The notes below the pieces were generated by a model. That model did no database searches, was not told where the DNA came from, and saw only the letters and a list, made by a program, of their open reading frames with translations. Below are positions 34,323 through 44,341 of a stretch of DNA of 64,000 nt, piece by piece; position 1 is the first letter of the stretch, and every line of letters starts with the position of its first letter. The DNA comes from Kribbella sp. VKM Ac-2569 (GTDB taxonomy: Bacteria > Actinomycetota > Actinomycetes > Propionibacteriales > Kribbellaceae), in NCBI RefSeq assembly GCF_004216905.1, contig NZ_SGXJ01000001.1, positions 2,604,001-2,668,000 on the forward strand. Reading direction: 5' to 3'. The translations under genes were made by a program, and so were the position numbers.

Positions 34323-35231
34323 GTGACCCTCGAAGCCGTTCCCTCACCGTTGCCCTCGGCCACTGCCGCCGCCGTCACGGAACTCGCCCGCGTCGCAGCA
34401 CACAGCGACGGCGTCAACCCGCTCTCCGAACGCACCCTCCTGCACCTCGACGGCGAACACCCCGGTGACGTCCACGTCCTCGCCTACGAAGGCGATCCGG
34501 GCACCATCGAGGTCAGCGGCCTGCAGAGCGCCCGCAACCTGGTCGGGTACGGCGCCCTGTCCCCCGACGGCTCCGCCGAACTCTTCGTAGCCCCGTCCGC
34601 CCGCCGCCAAGGCTTCGGTACGGCGCTCGTCCGCATCCTCCTCGACCACGGCGGCGCCCGTACCCGCGTCTGGGCCCACGGCCGCCTGCCCGGCTCCGAC
34701 GAACTGGCCCACCGCCTCAACCTCGAGGTCACCCGGGAGCTCTACTTCCTCCGCCGTACCAGGGCCGACCTCCCAGAACCCGTCTGGCCCGACGGCATCG
34801 ACGTACGCACGTTCGTCCCCGGCCAGGACGACGCCGCCTGGCTGAAGGTCAACGCGGCCGCCTTCGCCGACCATCCGGAGCAGGGCAGCTGGACCGCCGC
34901 GGACCTGGCCGAACGCCTCCAGCAACCATGGTTCGACCCCGACGGCTTCTTCCTCGCCGTCGACTCCACCACCGGGGCGATCGCCGGCTTCCACTGGACC
35001 AAGGTCGAGGACGGCGTAGGCGAGGTCTATGTAGTAGGCGTCTCCCCCACCCACCAGGGCATGGGCCTGGGCAAGGCTCTAACCCTCCAAGGCCTCTACC
35101 ACCTGCAAACCACGCGCAACCTGGACGAGATAGTCCTCTACGTAGACGGCACCAACACCGCAGCCAGAGCCCTCTACAACTCCCTGAACTTCACCACCGC
35201 CGCCCTGGACGTCCAGTACGCCCCCGCCTGA
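34323..35231 (+). CDS. mshD: Mycothiol synthase (tandem GNAT acetyltransferase)
   Basis: The 302-residue enzyme acetylates Cys-GlcN-Ins, the last step of mycothiol synthesis. Two GNAT domains are visible: the first with [18 protein letters not shown], the second with [19 protein letters not shown] and the C-terminal [19 protein letters not shown] lies six bases before the GTG, suggesting a leaderless start. A much longer upstream frame (from 33075) runs antisense through the nucleotidase gene and is rejected. The position beside GlnR is conserved in mycobacteria. Confidence 0.93.
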   Translation: MTLEAVPSPLPSATAAAVTELARVAAHSDGVNPLSERTLLHLDGEHPGDVHVLAYEGDPGTIEVSGLQSARNLVGYGALSPDGSAELFVAPSARRQGFGTALVRILLDHGGARTRVWAHGRLPGSDELAHRLNLEVTRELYFLRRTRADLPEPVWPDGIDVRTFVPGQDDAAWLKVNAAAFADHPEQGSWTAADLAERLQQPWFDPDGFFLAVDSTTGAIAGFHWTKVEDGVGEVYVVGVSPTHQGMGLGKALTLQGLYHLQTTRNLDEIVLYVDGTNTAARALYNSLNFTTAALDVQYAPA

Positions 35232-35310
35232 CGTCCTGTGAACGACATCACAGCGAAGCCACCCGCTCACTTCACGTCATAAACCCCACCCCGCCTCGTC
35301 CCACCACCAA

Positions 35311-35356
35311 CCAGGAGCCGTCCGAGCCTCTAACCCCCCAGCCGGACGGCTCCTGG
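35311..35356 (+). terminator. Terminator stem after mshD
   Basis: Arms 35311-35324 and 35343-35356 are perfect 14-base complements with an 18-base loop, 80 bases past the mshD stop and before the lipoprotein promoter region. Confidence 0.65.
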
Positions 35357-35450
35357 CCCCCAACCCCGTTATCCACAACTGCATCTTTTGACATCGAACC
35401 CCGCCCCACCCCGCAGTTACGATCGTGTCAACTACGGAGGGCTGACACAC

Positions 35451-36086
35451 GTGACACACCGCAACAGGCCAACCCACGCGCTCCTGGCCTGCCTATCCAC
35501 CACCGCGCTACTCACTTCCTGCGGCCAGGGAAGCCCGGAGGCAGGCCAACCCAACACCTCACCGCCGATGTCGACGGGCACGTCAACGGCCCCCACGAAC
35601 GAGACGTCGGCGAGCCCTGGAGCGAGCAACACGGTCGGCACGCCTCCCCCAACTCTGCCCACCGCCCCGCCCGGGCGTCCGAAAGCCGCGGCCGGGGCAA
35701 CCCTTGCTGCCGGCGAAGCCTTCATCGGGTATTACGTCGATCTGCTCAACTATTCGTACGGAACAGGCGACTCCGGCCCACTCCTTGCGGCGAGCGACAA
35801 AGGTTGTCTCGGTTGCAAGGCTATCGCGGACTACGTCCTGAAGATCAATCTTAAGAACGGCACCCTTGAAGGCGACTACAAGGATCGCCTCATAGATGTC
35901 AAAGAAATCTTCCGAGGCAGTTCCGGACGGCTCGGCGGCTCGGCGACCCTCAAATCGGGGACATTCACCGAGAGGGATTCACCCAGCGCGTCCCCCGTTC
36001 CCCAGGGAGGCGACACGGGGACGATGGAGTTCACCCTTTCACCAAGTGGCGGGAACTGGGTGATGTACGAGATGGAAATCAAATAA
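35451..36086 (+). CDS. DUF6318-type lipoprotein, copy 1
   Basis: The 211-residue protein has a lipoprotein signal ending in the lipobox LLTSC followed by Gly. A Thr/Ser/Pro-rich linker of about 60 residues precedes a conserved domain beginning AAGEAFIGYYVDLLNYSYGTGD, with a CLGC pair. This is the DUF6318 layout. The GTG at 35451 follows GGAGGG at nine bases. It is paralogous to the gene at 37128, even in the 5' UTR. Its stop overlaps the next start by one base. Codon use is more relaxed than in the neighbours (more A/T-ending codons). Confidence 0.78.
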   Translation: MTHRNRPTHALLACLSTTALLTSCGQGSPEAGQPNTSPPMSTGTSTAPTNETSASPGASNTVGTPPPTLPTAPPGRPKAAAGATLAAGEAFIGYYVDLLNYSYGTGDSGPLLAASDKGCLGCKAIADYVLKINLKNGTLEGDYKDRLIDVKEIFRGSSGRLGGSATLKSGTFTERDSPSASPVPQGGDTGTMEFTLSPSGGNWVMYEMEIK

Positions 36087-37009
36087 TGAAGGCGGATCTT
36101 GTCCGCTGTGCGTGCGCGTCGCTCGCGACGCTGACCCTTACGGCCGGCGTTTCCGCGACGGCGGTACTCGCCGGTGACCTGAGCGCAGCAAACGCGTCTC
36201 CAACCGGTCCGATGGCCGAAGCATCCTCGACGCCAGTCCCGAAAGTAACGGGCAAACCCCGACGCTGGGGCGGTACGGTCGAGTCGTCGACCTCCAAACG
36301 CGGTCGCGAGGAGCGGAAAGGCTCACAGAGCACACGGACACCGACCACCAAGTCGATCACCAAACCCGCGAAGCCAACGCGGTTCCACAAGCCGCAGAGC
36401 GTTGACGCTCGGCGAGACATCCGGATGAACATCGGCATCTGTGGTCGGGTGCAGACCGATGGGACTGTGCCCGGTCCGAATCGGTGTCAGCCTGGGGGCG
36501 CTGGGCGGAAGATCACGGAACGCACGACGCCGCCGGAGGTGATACGCCCGCGGCCTGAGGACGTCACCTGGGAGCAGGTGCGGTCGGAAACCAAGAACGT
36601 CATGTTCCCGGGTCTCTCGGTCAAGGTGCAGCCGAACGGGCGGACGCTGGTGAATCTGGACACGATCGTCTACACCGACGACAGCAAGGTGTCGACCACC
36701 ACCGTCACGTTGCTCGGATTCCCGGTCGTCGTTGAGGCCACGCCGATCAGCTACACCTGGCGCTTCGGTGACGGCAGCCCGGCGCTCACCACGAGCACGC
36801 CCGGCAAGCCGTACCCGTCGAAGGACATCACCCACAAGTACATGAAGCGCGGCGCCGTCAGCCTCACATTGACGACCAACTACGCAGCCCGCTTCAACGT
36901 CGCCGACACCGGTTGGCAGTACATCGAAGGCACCGTCCCCATCACCGGCCCCGCCACTCAACTCCAGGTCCGCGAAGCAGTCCCCGTCCTCGTCGACCCC
37001 GGCCGCTGA
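36086..37009 (+). CDS. Secreted PKD-like domain protein
   Basis: The 307-residue product begins with a signal peptide (LATLTLTAGVSATAVLA) and a long basic Ser/Thr/Lys-rich region to about residue 110. It then has a conserved region with a PKD-like core TWRFGDGSPALTT and KDITHKYMKRGAVSLTLTT. PKD domains mediate surface protein or carbohydrate contacts. It is translationally coupled to the preceding DUF6318 lipoprotein, so the two probably act together at the cell surface. Function is unknown. Confidence 0.75.
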   Translation: MKADLVRCACASLATLTLTAGVSATAVLAGDLSAANASPTGPMAEASSTPVPKVTGKPRRWGGTVESSTSKRGREERKGSQSTRTPTTKSITKPAKPTRFHKPQSVDARRDIRMNIGICGRVQTDGTVPGPNRCQPGGAGRKITERTTPPEVIRPRPEDVTWEQVRSETKNVMFPGLSVKVQPNGRTLVNLDTIVYTDDSKVSTTTVTLLGFPVVVEATPISYTWRFGDGSPALTTSTPGKPYPSKDITHKYMKRGAVSLTLTTNYAARFNVADTGWQYIEGTVPITGPATQLQVREAVPVLVDPGR

Positions 37010-37127
37010 TCTCGTCTCGCCAGGGATCCACCTGCAGGAACGTCGAATCGGTCCACGCCGCCGTACCGGATCCGTACCCCTGCCCAACCGGCGCGGTTCA
37101 ATCGCGTCACTACGGAGGTCGGCACAC

Positions 37128-37733
37128 TTGCCACACCCCAACAGGCCGACCATCACATTTCTAGCCTGCCTAAGCGCCACCGCACTACTAGCCGCCTGCA
37201 GCCAGGGCAGCCCCGAAGCCGCCCAGCCCAACGCGTCCCCACCGCCAGCGTCGACGAGCGCACCCCGTACGCCTTCATCGCCGGCAACCTCGGCACCTAC
37301 GACGAATGCACCCCTACGACCGCGCGCGGCCGTAGGCCTCAGTTTGGCTGCGGGAGAGGCCTTCGTGAGGTACTACGTCAGTCTCATGAACTACGCCTCG
37401 ACAACGGGCGACGTCGCGCCGATGCTGTCCCCCACCGCGACAATTTGTAAACAATGCAAGGGTTATGCGAACTACGTGGCCGAGGTCAACGCCGCGAACG
37501 GGGGCCTCACCGGAGACTACTTCGAACGAGTCAACGACGTACCGGACCTTTTCCGTGGAGATGGCGGACGCGTAGGCGGCTACGCACTGGTGACAATCGG
37601 CGCGTACACATCGAAGGACTCTCCGTCGGCAAAACCTGTGACAAGCCCAGTACAGAGGTACAAGCGCGAGTTCACCCTGCTCAAACAACACGGGTCATGG
37701 ACCATGGCCGCGATGAGTCTCGTCGCCCAATGA
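37128..37733 (+). CDS. DUF6318-type lipoprotein, copy 2
   Basis: The 201-residue paralog of the lipoprotein at 35451 has the lipobox LLAAC followed by Ser, a Pro/Ser/Thr-rich linker and the domain start AAGEAFVRYYVSLMNYASTTGD with a CKQC pair. The start is a TTG in the same place as the GTG of copy 1, after a matching CACTACGGAGG leader, which shows that the duplication included the translation signals. No partner gene follows it. Confidence 0.75.
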   Translation: MPHPNRPTITFLACLSATALLAACSQGSPEAAQPNASPPPASTSAPRTPSSPATSAPTTNAPLRPRAAVGLSLAAGEAFVRYYVSLMNYASTTGDVAPMLSPTATICKQCKGYANYVAEVNAANGGLTGDYFERVNDVPDLFRGDGGRVGGYALVTIGAYTSKDSPSAKPVTSPVQRYKREFTLLKQHGSWTMAAMSLVAQ

Positions 37734-38087
37734 GATTCGAGTGAGGTCTATGTGGCGCCGGTCCGCGGATCGAGACCACTCATGGTGCCAACGGGCCGGT
37801 CCATCGGTCGACTGCTGCCTGACGCAGTGGGTGCGCGATCCGCGTACATGCATGCCACCTAGGTTTGTGCCGGGCCTCGACGAGCGCGCCCGCCCCTTCT
37901 TCGTCGGTCCCTTCAGCCAAAAGCCGCTGCATGGATCGCACGGGCAGGCTGTAATCCCCCGGAACCCCCGCGACCGCCCAGTTGAGGGGGTTGGGGAGGT
38001 TTTTTGCCCGATTTGGGCAGGTAATTCTCCCCAACTCGGCTCGGGAGGTTCGGCGGCTCGGGTGGAGGGGCTGCTGTCCACAGCTCG
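37734..38087. other. Gene-free stretch, 354 bp
   Basis: I see no convincing gene. A frame on the plus strand from 37741 lacks a ribosome-binding site and has Cys/Trp-rich, random-looking composition. A nested inverted repeat (GTTGGGGAG/CTCCCCAAC at 37990-37998 and 38027-38035, with GCCC/GGGC inside) may act as a bidirectional transcription stop between the convergent lipoprotein and esterase genes. Confidence 0.5.
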
Positions 38088-39146
38088 CTAGTGGAGGGTG
38101 GTTCTTAGGTGGTTGGTTAGGTGGGTTTGGGCTTCCCGGGTGGTGCCGGGGACTGTTAGTAGGTTGGCGTGGCCGTGGGGGAGGGATTTGTGGTGGGTGT
38201 GGGTCAGGTCGTTGCCGGCTGCCGTTAGGGCGGTGGCGTAGTCGAGGCCTTCGTCTCGGAGGGGGTCGAAGCCGGCGGTGGTGAGGTAGGTGGGTGGGAG
38301 GCCGGTGAGGTCTTCGGCTCGGAGGGGGGAGACGATCGGGTCGGGGCGGAGTGTGGGGTCGGGGGTGTAGAGGTCGCGGTACCAGATGATGTCCTCTTCG
38401 GTGAGGATGAAGCCCTCGGAGAAGAGGTCTCGGCTGGGGCGCCGGGCGACCAGGTCGACGGCTGGGTAGAGGAGGACCTGGAGGGCCGGCTGTGGGAGGC
38501 CGCGGCGGACTGTTTGCTGGGCGACTACGGCGGCCAGGTTGCCGCCTGCGCTGTCGCCGCCGACGGCTACCAGGGTGGGGTCCGCGCCCAGGTCCTCGGC
38601 GTGGTCGACGGCCCAGGTGAAGGCGGCGATGGCGTCCTCGGCAGCGGTCGGGGCGGGGGCTTCGGGGGCGAGGCGGTAGTCGACGGAGAGGACCCGTACG
38701 CCGGAGTCGGCGGCGACTGCGCGGCAGAACGCGTCGTGGGTACCGAGGTCGCCGACCACCCAGCCGCCCCCGTGGAAGTACACCAACAGACCACGGCCCA
38801 CGTCCCCACGAGGGATGTAGAGGCGGGCGCCCAGTTGCCCCGCGGCGCCGCGGACAGTGAGGTCGGTTACCCGGAGTAGGTCGGCGGGGGTCCCGGTGAT
38901 CAGTTTGCAGAGGTTGCGGAAGCGCGTCCGGGCGGTCGCGGCGTCGGTCTTGGTTGTGCGTGGCAACAAGTTGTCGATCCGCAGGAGTAGCTGTACGTCG
39001 GGATCCAGGGTGTTGCCGTCGATCTGGATCGGGGCGCCGGCCAGCCGTCGGCGGACAGCGGCGGGTAGCGCGTACAGCGGGACGAGGGCGTTCGCTTGTA
39101 CGGCGGTCGCCGTGTCACGCAGTACCGAGTCCAGTCGTAGGTTCAC
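38088..39146 (-). CDS. HSL-family (GDXG) alpha/beta-hydrolase esterase
   Basis: The roughly 350-residue enzyme shows the oxyanion motif FHGGGW, the nucleophile elbow GDSAGGN, an acid residue in DPLRDEG and the catalytic histidine in PHGHANL, the full set of the hormone-sensitive-lipase family. It should hydrolyse short acyl esters in the cytoplasm. The GTG at 39146 is used; the frame reaches a TTG at 39164. Codon use near the 3' end is unusually rich in ACC, CTA and CAC. Confidence 0.87.
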   Translation of the reverse strand: MNLRLDSVLRDTATAVQANALVPLYALPAAVRRRLAGAPIQIDGNTLDPDVQLLLRIDNLLPRTTKTDAATARTRFRNLCKLITGTPADLLRVTDLTVRGAAGQLGARLYIPRGDVGRGLLVYFHGGGWVVGDLGTHDAFCRAVAADSGVRVLSVDYRLAPEAPAPTAAEDAIAAFTWAVDHAEDLGADPTLVAVGGDSAGGNLAAVVAQQTVRRGLPQPALQVLLYPAVDLVARRPSRDLFSEGFILTEEDIIWYRDLYTPDPTLRPDPIVSPLRAEDLTGLPPTYLTTAGFDPLRDEGLDYATALTAAGNDLTHTHHKSLPHGHANLLTVPGTTREAQTHLTNHLRTTLH

Positions 39147-39263
39147 AAGGGGTGACGCTAGCAACCAGGCGCCAACATCGGCTCCCGGAACTGGTCGACA
39201 GGCAGCGAAAAGGTCACATCCGGCAACGCGCGGACGGCTACCCGTTGTTCACCAAAGGATGGG

Positions 39264-41423
39264 ATGCTGAGCGGTGTGGCTGGAGACTTGCTGGCATCGC
39301 ACAACAGGGAGTACGACGTTGAACCGCCGTACGACATCAGTGCGGCCGGTGACCTCCCCGCAGACCGGTTCTCCGACCGGGAGCTGAGCTGGCTCGCGTT
39401 CAACCAGCGGGTCCTGGAGCTCGCCGAGAACGACCGGATCCCGCTGCTCGAGCGGGCCAAGTTCCTCGCCATCTTCGCCAGCAACCTGGACGAGTTCTAC
39501 ATGGTCCGGGTCGCGGGTCTGAAGCGCCGGATCGCGGCCGGGGTCGCGGTGAAGGCGGCCAGCGGCCTGCTCCCCCGCGAGGTTCTCGACCGCAGCCTGG
39601 CGAGGAGCCGGGAGCTGATGGACCGGCAGGCGGAGACGTGGCGGAAGTCGGTGCAGCCGGCGCTGACCGAGCAGGGCATCGACATCCTGCGCTGGGACGA
39701 GCTGGAGCACAGCGAGCGCGAGGACATGACCCGGTTCTTCCGGGACCGCATCTTCCCGGTGCTGACGCCGCTGGCGGTCGACCCCTCGCACCCGTTCCCG
39801 TACATCTCCGGTCTGAGCCTGAATCTCGCGGTCGTGGTCCGCAACCCGGACACCGGCGGTGAGCACTTCGCCCGCGTGAAGGTGCCGCCGCTGCTGCCGC
39901 GGTTCGTGAAGGTCGCCGAGGGCCGGTTCGTGCCGCTCGAGGACGTGATCGCTACCCACCTCGGCCAGCTGTTCCCAGGCATGGAGGTCACCCAGCACCA
40001 CACGTTCCGGGTGACCCGCAACGAGGACCTCGAGGTCGAGGAGGACGACGCCGAGAACCTGCTGGCCGCGCTCGAGAAGGAGCTGCTGCGCCGCCGGTTC
40101 GGTCCGCCCGTCCGGCTCGAGGTGGAGGAGTCGATCGACCCGCAGGTCAAGGCGCTGCTGCTGTCCGAGCTGGGCGTCACCGAGGCGGAGGTGTTCGAGC
40201 TCCCGGGCCCGCTGGATCTACGTGGCCTGTTCACCATCGCCGGCCTGGACCGGGCCGAGCTGAAGTACCCCGCGTTCGTGCCGTCGACGCATCCGCATCT
40301 GGCCGAGGTGGAGACCTCCAACCCGGCCGACATGTTTCACGCGCTCAAGCAGCGCGACGTACTCGTCCACCACCCGTACGACTCGTTCTCCACCAGCATC
40401 CAGCGCTTCATCGAGCAGGCGGCCGCGGACCCGCACGTCCTGGCGATCAAGCAGACGCTCTACCGGACCAGTGGTGACTCCCCGATCGTCGACGCGCTCA
40501 TCGACGCCGCCGAGGCCGGCAAGCAGGTGCTGGTCCTGGTGGAGATCCAGGCGCGCTTCGACGAGCAGGCGAACATCAAGTGGGCCCGTCAGCTCGAGCA
40601 TGCCGGCTGCCACGTCGTGTACGGCGTGATCGGCCTCAAGACGCACTGCAAGCTGTCGCTCGTCGTCCGTGACGAGCCGGACGGCCTGCGCCGTTACGCG
40701 CACATCGGGACCGGCAACTACCACCCGAAGACTGCCCGGCTCTACGAGGACCTGGGCCTGCTGACCAGCGACAAGGTCGTCACCGAGGACGTCGCACTGC
40801 TCTTCAACCACCTGTCCGGCTTCGGTCGCAGCGCCGGCTACCGGCGGATCCTGGTGGCCCCCCAGTCGGTACGGCGGGGGCTCGTCGAGCGGATCGACCG
40901 CGAGGTGCAGCACCACCACGCCGGCCGCCCGGCGCGGATCCGGATCAAGGTGAACAGCCTGGTGGACGAGGCCCTGTGCGACGCGCTCTACCGGGCGTCA
41001 CAGGCCGGCGTACCCGTTGACCTGTGGATCCGTGGCATCTGCACGATCCGGCCCGGAATACCCGGGCTGTCGGAGAACATCCAGGTCCGCAGCATCCTGG
41101 GCCGGTTCCTCGAGCACAGCCGGGTGTTCCTGTTCGAGAACGGCGGTGAGCCGGAGGTGTGGATCGGCTCGGCCGACCTGATGCACCGCAACCTGGACCG
41201 CCGGGTGGAGGTGCTGGTGCAGCTGAAGCAGCAGGACCACGTCAACGAGCTCGGTGAGATGTTCGACCTGGCGCTGGACGACGGCACCGGTTCCTGGTGG
41301 CTGCAGGCGGACGACACGTGGCAGGCCCGGCTCAGCGGACCGGACGGTGAGCCGCTGCGGGACATGCAGGAACGGCTGATCGCAACCCGCGGCCGCCGCC
41401 GGGCCTCCGAACCGATCGGTTAG
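39264..41423 (+). CDS. ppk: Polyphosphate kinase 1
   Basis: The 719-residue enzyme makes polyphosphate from ATP reversibly. Seen are the N-terminal [17 protein letters not shown], the ATP-pocket segment [12 protein letters not shown], the phosphohistidine region [12 protein letters not shown] and the second-histidine segment [14 protein letters not shown]. It is followed closely by mutT1, as in mycobacteria. One GTTCACC half-site lies 11 bases before the start, but a second unit is missing. Confidence 0.95.
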   Translation: MLSGVAGDLLASHNREYDVEPPYDISAAGDLPADRFSDRELSWLAFNQRVLELAENDRIPLLERAKFLAIFASNLDEFYMVRVAGLKRRIAAGVAVKAASGLLPREVLDRSLARSRELMDRQAETWRKSVQPALTEQGIDILRWDELEHSEREDMTRFFRDRIFPVLTPLAVDPSHPFPYISGLSLNLAVVVRNPDTGGEHFARVKVPPLLPRFVKVAEGRFVPLEDVIATHLGQLFPGMEVTQHHTFRVTRNEDLEVEEDDAENLLAALEKELLRRRFGPPVRLEVEESIDPQVKALLLSELGVTEAEVFELPGPLDLRGLFTIAGLDRAELKYPAFVPSTHPHLAEVETSNPADMFHALKQRDVLVHHPYDSFSTSIQRFIEQAAADPHVLAIKQTLYRTSGDSPIVDALIDAAEAGKQVLVLVEIQARFDEQANIKWARQLEHAGCHVVYGVIGLKTHCKLSLVVRDEPDGLRRYAHIGTGNYHPKTARLYEDLGLLTSDKVVTEDVALLFNHLSGFGRSAGYRRILVAPQSVRRGLVERIDREVQHHHAGRPARIRIKVNSLVDEALCDALYRASQAGVPVDLWIRGICTIRPGIPGLSENIQVRSILGRFLEHSRVFLFENGGEPEVWIGSADLMHRNLDRRVEVLVQLKQQDHVNELGEMFDLALDDGTGSWWLQADDTWQARLSGPDGEPLRDMQERLIATRGRRRASEPIG

Positions 41424-41443
41424 TCACGTCCTAGGGTGATTCC

Positions 41444-42322
41444 ATGAGCAACCCGGCGACGGTTATCGCCGCGGGTGGTGTCGTGTGGCGAGAGCGCCGC
41501 GGCACCCGGCAGGTGCTGCTGGTGCACCGTCCCCGGTACGACGACTGGTCCCTCCCGAAGGGCAAGCTCAACGCGCACGAGCACGTGCTGCTCGGTGCGC
41601 GTCGGGAGATCGAGGAGGAGACCGGACTGCAGGTCGTCCTCGGTCCCCCGTTGGGCGTGCAGCGGTACCCGATCCGCAAGAACGGCGGGACCACCCAGAA
41701 GCTGGTGCACTACTGGTCCGCCGTACCGGTCAACGGCAGCGAGTTCGAGCCGAACGACGAGGTGGACCAGGTCAGCTGGCTCCCGGTCGACAAGGCCCGC
41801 GGCAAGCTCAGCTACCCGCGTGACGTGGACATCCTGGACGCACTGGGCCAGGCGGTGCCGGTCGTCGCCACCGTGGTCGTGCTGAGGCATGCGGAGGCTC
41901 TGAAGCGGAAGGACTGGGACGGCAAGGACACACTCCGTCCACTCACCAGCGACGGTACGGCGGTCGCACAGCGAATGACCGGCGTACTGGCCGCACTGGG
42001 CGCCAACCGGATCATCAGCAGCGATGCGGAGCGGTGTGCCGCGACAGTCGCGCCGTACGCCGCCTCTCTCGGCCGACACATCCACCTGTGGCCGGAGATC
42101 TCCGAACGCGGGTACGACGCTGCCCCGGACGGACTGCGCGGTCTGGCCGAGCGGGTGTGGAAGCCCGGCAAGGTGACAGTCGTCTGCTCGCACCGGCCGG
42201 TCCTGCCGGCGCTGGCGCGGGAGCTGGGCCTGAAGGTCGGCAAGTTCTCCACAGGTGCGTTTCTGGTCGCACATCGACTGGCCGACGGCCGCGTGGTGCA
42301 CGAGCGTTTCGGCGCACCGTAG
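41444..42322 (+). CDS. mutT1: MutT1-type Nudix hydrolase / histidine phosphatase fusion
   Basis: The 292-residue protein has an N-terminal Nudix domain with the box GKLNAHEHVLLGARREIEEETG and a C-terminal SixA-like phosphatase domain beginning VVVLRHAEA. MutT1 of mycobacteria cleans 8-oxo-dGTP and hydrolyses dinucleoside polyphosphates. TAGGGT sits six bases before the ATG, so it has its own leaderless promoter directly after the ppk stop codon (41423). Confidence 0.9.
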   Translation: MSNPATVIAAGGVVWRERRGTRQVLLVHRPRYDDWSLPKGKLNAHEHVLLGARREIEEETGLQVVLGPPLGVQRYPIRKNGGTTQKLVHYWSAVPVNGSEFEPNDEVDQVSWLPVDKARGKLSYPRDVDILDALGQAVPVVATVVVLRHAEALKRKDWDGKDTLRPLTSDGTAVAQRMTGVLAALGANRIISSDAERCAATVAPYAASLGRHIHLWPEISERGYDAAPDGLRGLAERVWKPGKVTVVCSHRPVLPALARELGLKVGKFSTGAFLVAHRLADGRVVHERFGAP

Positions 42323-42412
42323 CCGCCGCGACACGGCTCGGTGACGATCCAGGCACAGCCGACGGGGTGCTCGGGTGACACTGGAGCTGACGGGTATGTT
42401 CCTACCCGAGGA

Positions 42413-42436
42413 ACCGGCGCCCCACCGGGTGCCGGT
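42413..42436 (+). terminator. Stem-loop between mutT1 and the DUF151 gene
   Basis: Arms ACCGGCGCCC and GGGTGCCGGT pair with one G-U and a 4-base loop. It lies 24 bases before the DUF151 start, so it may act as a terminator of mutT1 or an attenuator. Confidence 0.4.
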
Positions 42437-42460
42437 CTGAGGAGAGGTTCGGGGCGCACC

Positions 42461-42934
42461 ATGACGATGATGCGAGAACTGACACTGATCGGGATCCGGA
42501 TGGAATCGCCCAACCGGGCCCCGGTGATGATGCTGCGCGAGACCGAGGGCTACCGCTACCTGCCGATCTCGATCGGCTCGGTCGAGGCGACCGCGATCGC
42601 CTACGAGGAACAGGGCCTGCGTCCGTCGCGGCCGCTCACCCATGACCTGATGCGCGACCTGATCGAGGCGTTCGGCGTCCATATCGAAGCGGTCGAGATC
42701 GTCGAGCTGCGCGACGCCGTGTTCTATGCCGAACTCGTGCTGGCCAACGGCGTCCGAGTCTCCGCCCGCCCGAGCGACTCGGTCGCGCTCGCGGTCCGTC
42801 TCGGTACGCCGATCCGCTGCACGGAAGACGTACTGCGAGAAGCCGGCGTCGCGACCCCCGAGGAGGAACAGGCCGAGCTGGAACGCTTCCGGCAGTTCCT
42901 CGACGGCGTCGCCCCGGAGGACTTCTCCAGCTGA
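42461..42934 (+). CDS. DUF151 bifunctional nuclease family protein
   Basis: The 157-residue protein begins MRELTLIGIRMESPNRAPVMML and contains LPISIGSVEATAIA and RPSDSVALAVR, the conserved motifs of DUF151. Family members have been described as DNase/RNase (bifunctional nuclease). It is soluble, probably cytoplasmic. It stands alone before the pst operon. Confidence 0.87.
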   Translation: MTMMRELTLIGIRMESPNRAPVMMLRETEGYRYLPISIGSVEATAIAYEEQGLRPSRPLTHDLMRDLIEAFGVHIEAVEIVELRDAVFYAELVLANGVRVSARPSDSVALAVRLGTPIRCTEDVLREAGVATPEEEQAELERFRQFLDGVAPEDFSS

Positions 42935-43109
42935 CGTCCGCGTCCCCGGATGGCACGACGAGGTACTACCGTTCACGTTGTTGGTGCGCTTTGCGTTACT
43001 GAAACGTGAGCAAACAGCCGTTTACTTCGACGGAGAGTGACGGCTCTTAACTCAGTTCACCTAATGGCTGCCTGTCGGCACGCCAGGCGTCGCGCACGCT
43101 ACCGGAACC

Positions 43110-43127
43110 GTTCACCGCTCGTTCACC
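43110..43127 (+). promoter_or_regulatory. PHO box upstream of pstS
   Basis: Two perfect GTTCACC units are spaced by four bases (43110-43116 and 43121-43127), the 11-base direct-repeat unit bound by PhoP in actinobacteria. They lie 83 bases before the pstS start. Further GTTCAC(C/G) half-sites occur at 42971 and 43055 in the same 276-base gap. Confidence 0.85.
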
Positions 43128-43210
43128 AGTGACGGACCGGTCGGTCACCTGGTCTCCCTACCGTCTGTGGAAGTTCAGAAGTCTGATTCCCGCAGAAGGG
43201 CAACACTCTC

Positions 43211-44323
43211 GTGTCCGTCAATCGCCTGTTCCGCGTCGGCTCCGTCGCCGTGGCCTCCCTCGGCGTCCTCGCCCTGAGCGCCTGTGGCAGTGACCCCGAG
43301 CCGGCCGGTTCGTCGAGCCCCGACTCGTCGACGTCGTCTGCCGGCGCCGAGTGCCCGAAGGGCACGCTGAACGCCGAGGGTTCCTCGGCGCAGAAGAACG
43401 CCATCGAGGAAGTCATCAGCAAGTACAACGAGAAGTGCGCCGACGTCACGGTGAACTACAACCCGACCGGTTCCGGCGCGGGTATCAAGCAGTTCAACGC
43501 GAGCCAGGTCGACTTCGCCGGCTCCGACTCGGCCCTGAAGCCGGACGAGATGACCGCGGCCACGAAGCGCTGCGCGGGTAACGCGGCCGTCGACCTGCCG
43601 ATGGTCATCGGCCCGGTCGCGATCGCCTACAACCTCGACGGCGTGACCAAGCTGGTCCTCGACGGCCCGACCGCCGCGAAGATCTTCCAGGGCACGATCA
43701 AGACCTGGAACGACCCGGCGATCGCCAAGCTGAACGCGGGAGTCACGTTGCCGTCGGCACCGATCTCGGTGTTCTTCCGCTCCGACGAGTCCGGCACCAC
43801 CGAGAACTTCACCAAGTACCTGAAGGCGGCCGGTGGCGGCGGCTGGACCGGTGAGCCGGCCAAGAAGTGGACCGGCACGGGCGCCGGCAAGGAGAAGTCG
43901 GCCGGTGTCGCCGAGGGCGTGAAGAGCAGCAAGAACTCGATCACGTACGTCGAGTGGTCGTACGCCGTCGACAACAAGCTCGGCGTCGCCCAGATCGAGA
44001 CCGGTTCGGGCACCCCGGTCGAGCTGTCCGCCGAATCCGCCGGCAAGGCGCTGGCCGCCGCGAAGCCGGCCGGCACCGGGTCCGACCTGGCCCTGAAGCT
44101 GGACTACGCGACCAAGGCCCCGGGTGCGTACCCGATCATCCTGGTCACCTACGAGATCGCCTGCACCAAGGGCCTTCCGGCCGAGAAGACCGCGCTGGTG
44201 AAGAGCTTCCTGAGCTACTTCGTCAGCAAGGACGGCCAGGCGTCGCTGACCGACCTGAACTACGCGCCGCTCCCGGCCGAGATCCAGACCAAGGTCGAGG
44301 CCGCCATCCAGGCGATCAGCTGA
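43211..44323 (+). CDS. pstS: Phosphate ABC transporter binding lipoprotein
   Basis: The 370-residue protein has a lipoprotein signal with the lipobox LSAC before Gly, a Ser-rich linker and the PstS fold. Phosphate-loop motifs are present: NAEGSSAQ, YNPTGSGAGIKQF, DFAGSD and FRSDESGTTENF. It captures inorganic phosphate outside the membrane for the PstCAB importer. A GTG start follows an AGAAGGG site. The PHO box upstream makes low-phosphate induction likely. Confidence 0.95.
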   Translation: MSVNRLFRVGSVAVASLGVLALSACGSDPEPAGSSSPDSSTSSAGAECPKGTLNAEGSSAQKNAIEEVISKYNEKCADVTVNYNPTGSGAGIKQFNASQVDFAGSDSALKPDEMTAATKRCAGNAAVDLPMVIGPVAIAYNLDGVTKLVLDGPTAAKIFQGTIKTWNDPAIAKLNAGVTLPSAPISVFFRSDESGTTENFTKYLKAAGGGGWTGEPAKKWTGTGAGKEKSAGVAEGVKSSKNSITYVEWSYAVDNKLGVAQIETGSGTPVELSAESAGKALAAAKPAGTGSDLALKLDYATKAPGAYPIILVTYEIACTKGLPAEKTALVKSFLSYFVSKDGQASLTDLNYAPLPAEIQTKVEAAIQAIS

Positions 44324-44341
44324 TCGAGACGCAGTACTGAT

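Noticed and set aside
37741..38091. 116-codon frame after the second DUF6318 gene
   Set aside because: No ribosome-binding site, Cys/Trp/Arg-rich random composition, and the 3' end lies in an inverted-repeat region and inside the esterase gene.
39247..39253. GTTCACC half-site just before ppk
   Set aside because: No second unit at 11-base spacing; one 7-mer can occur by chance, so I did not call a PHO box.
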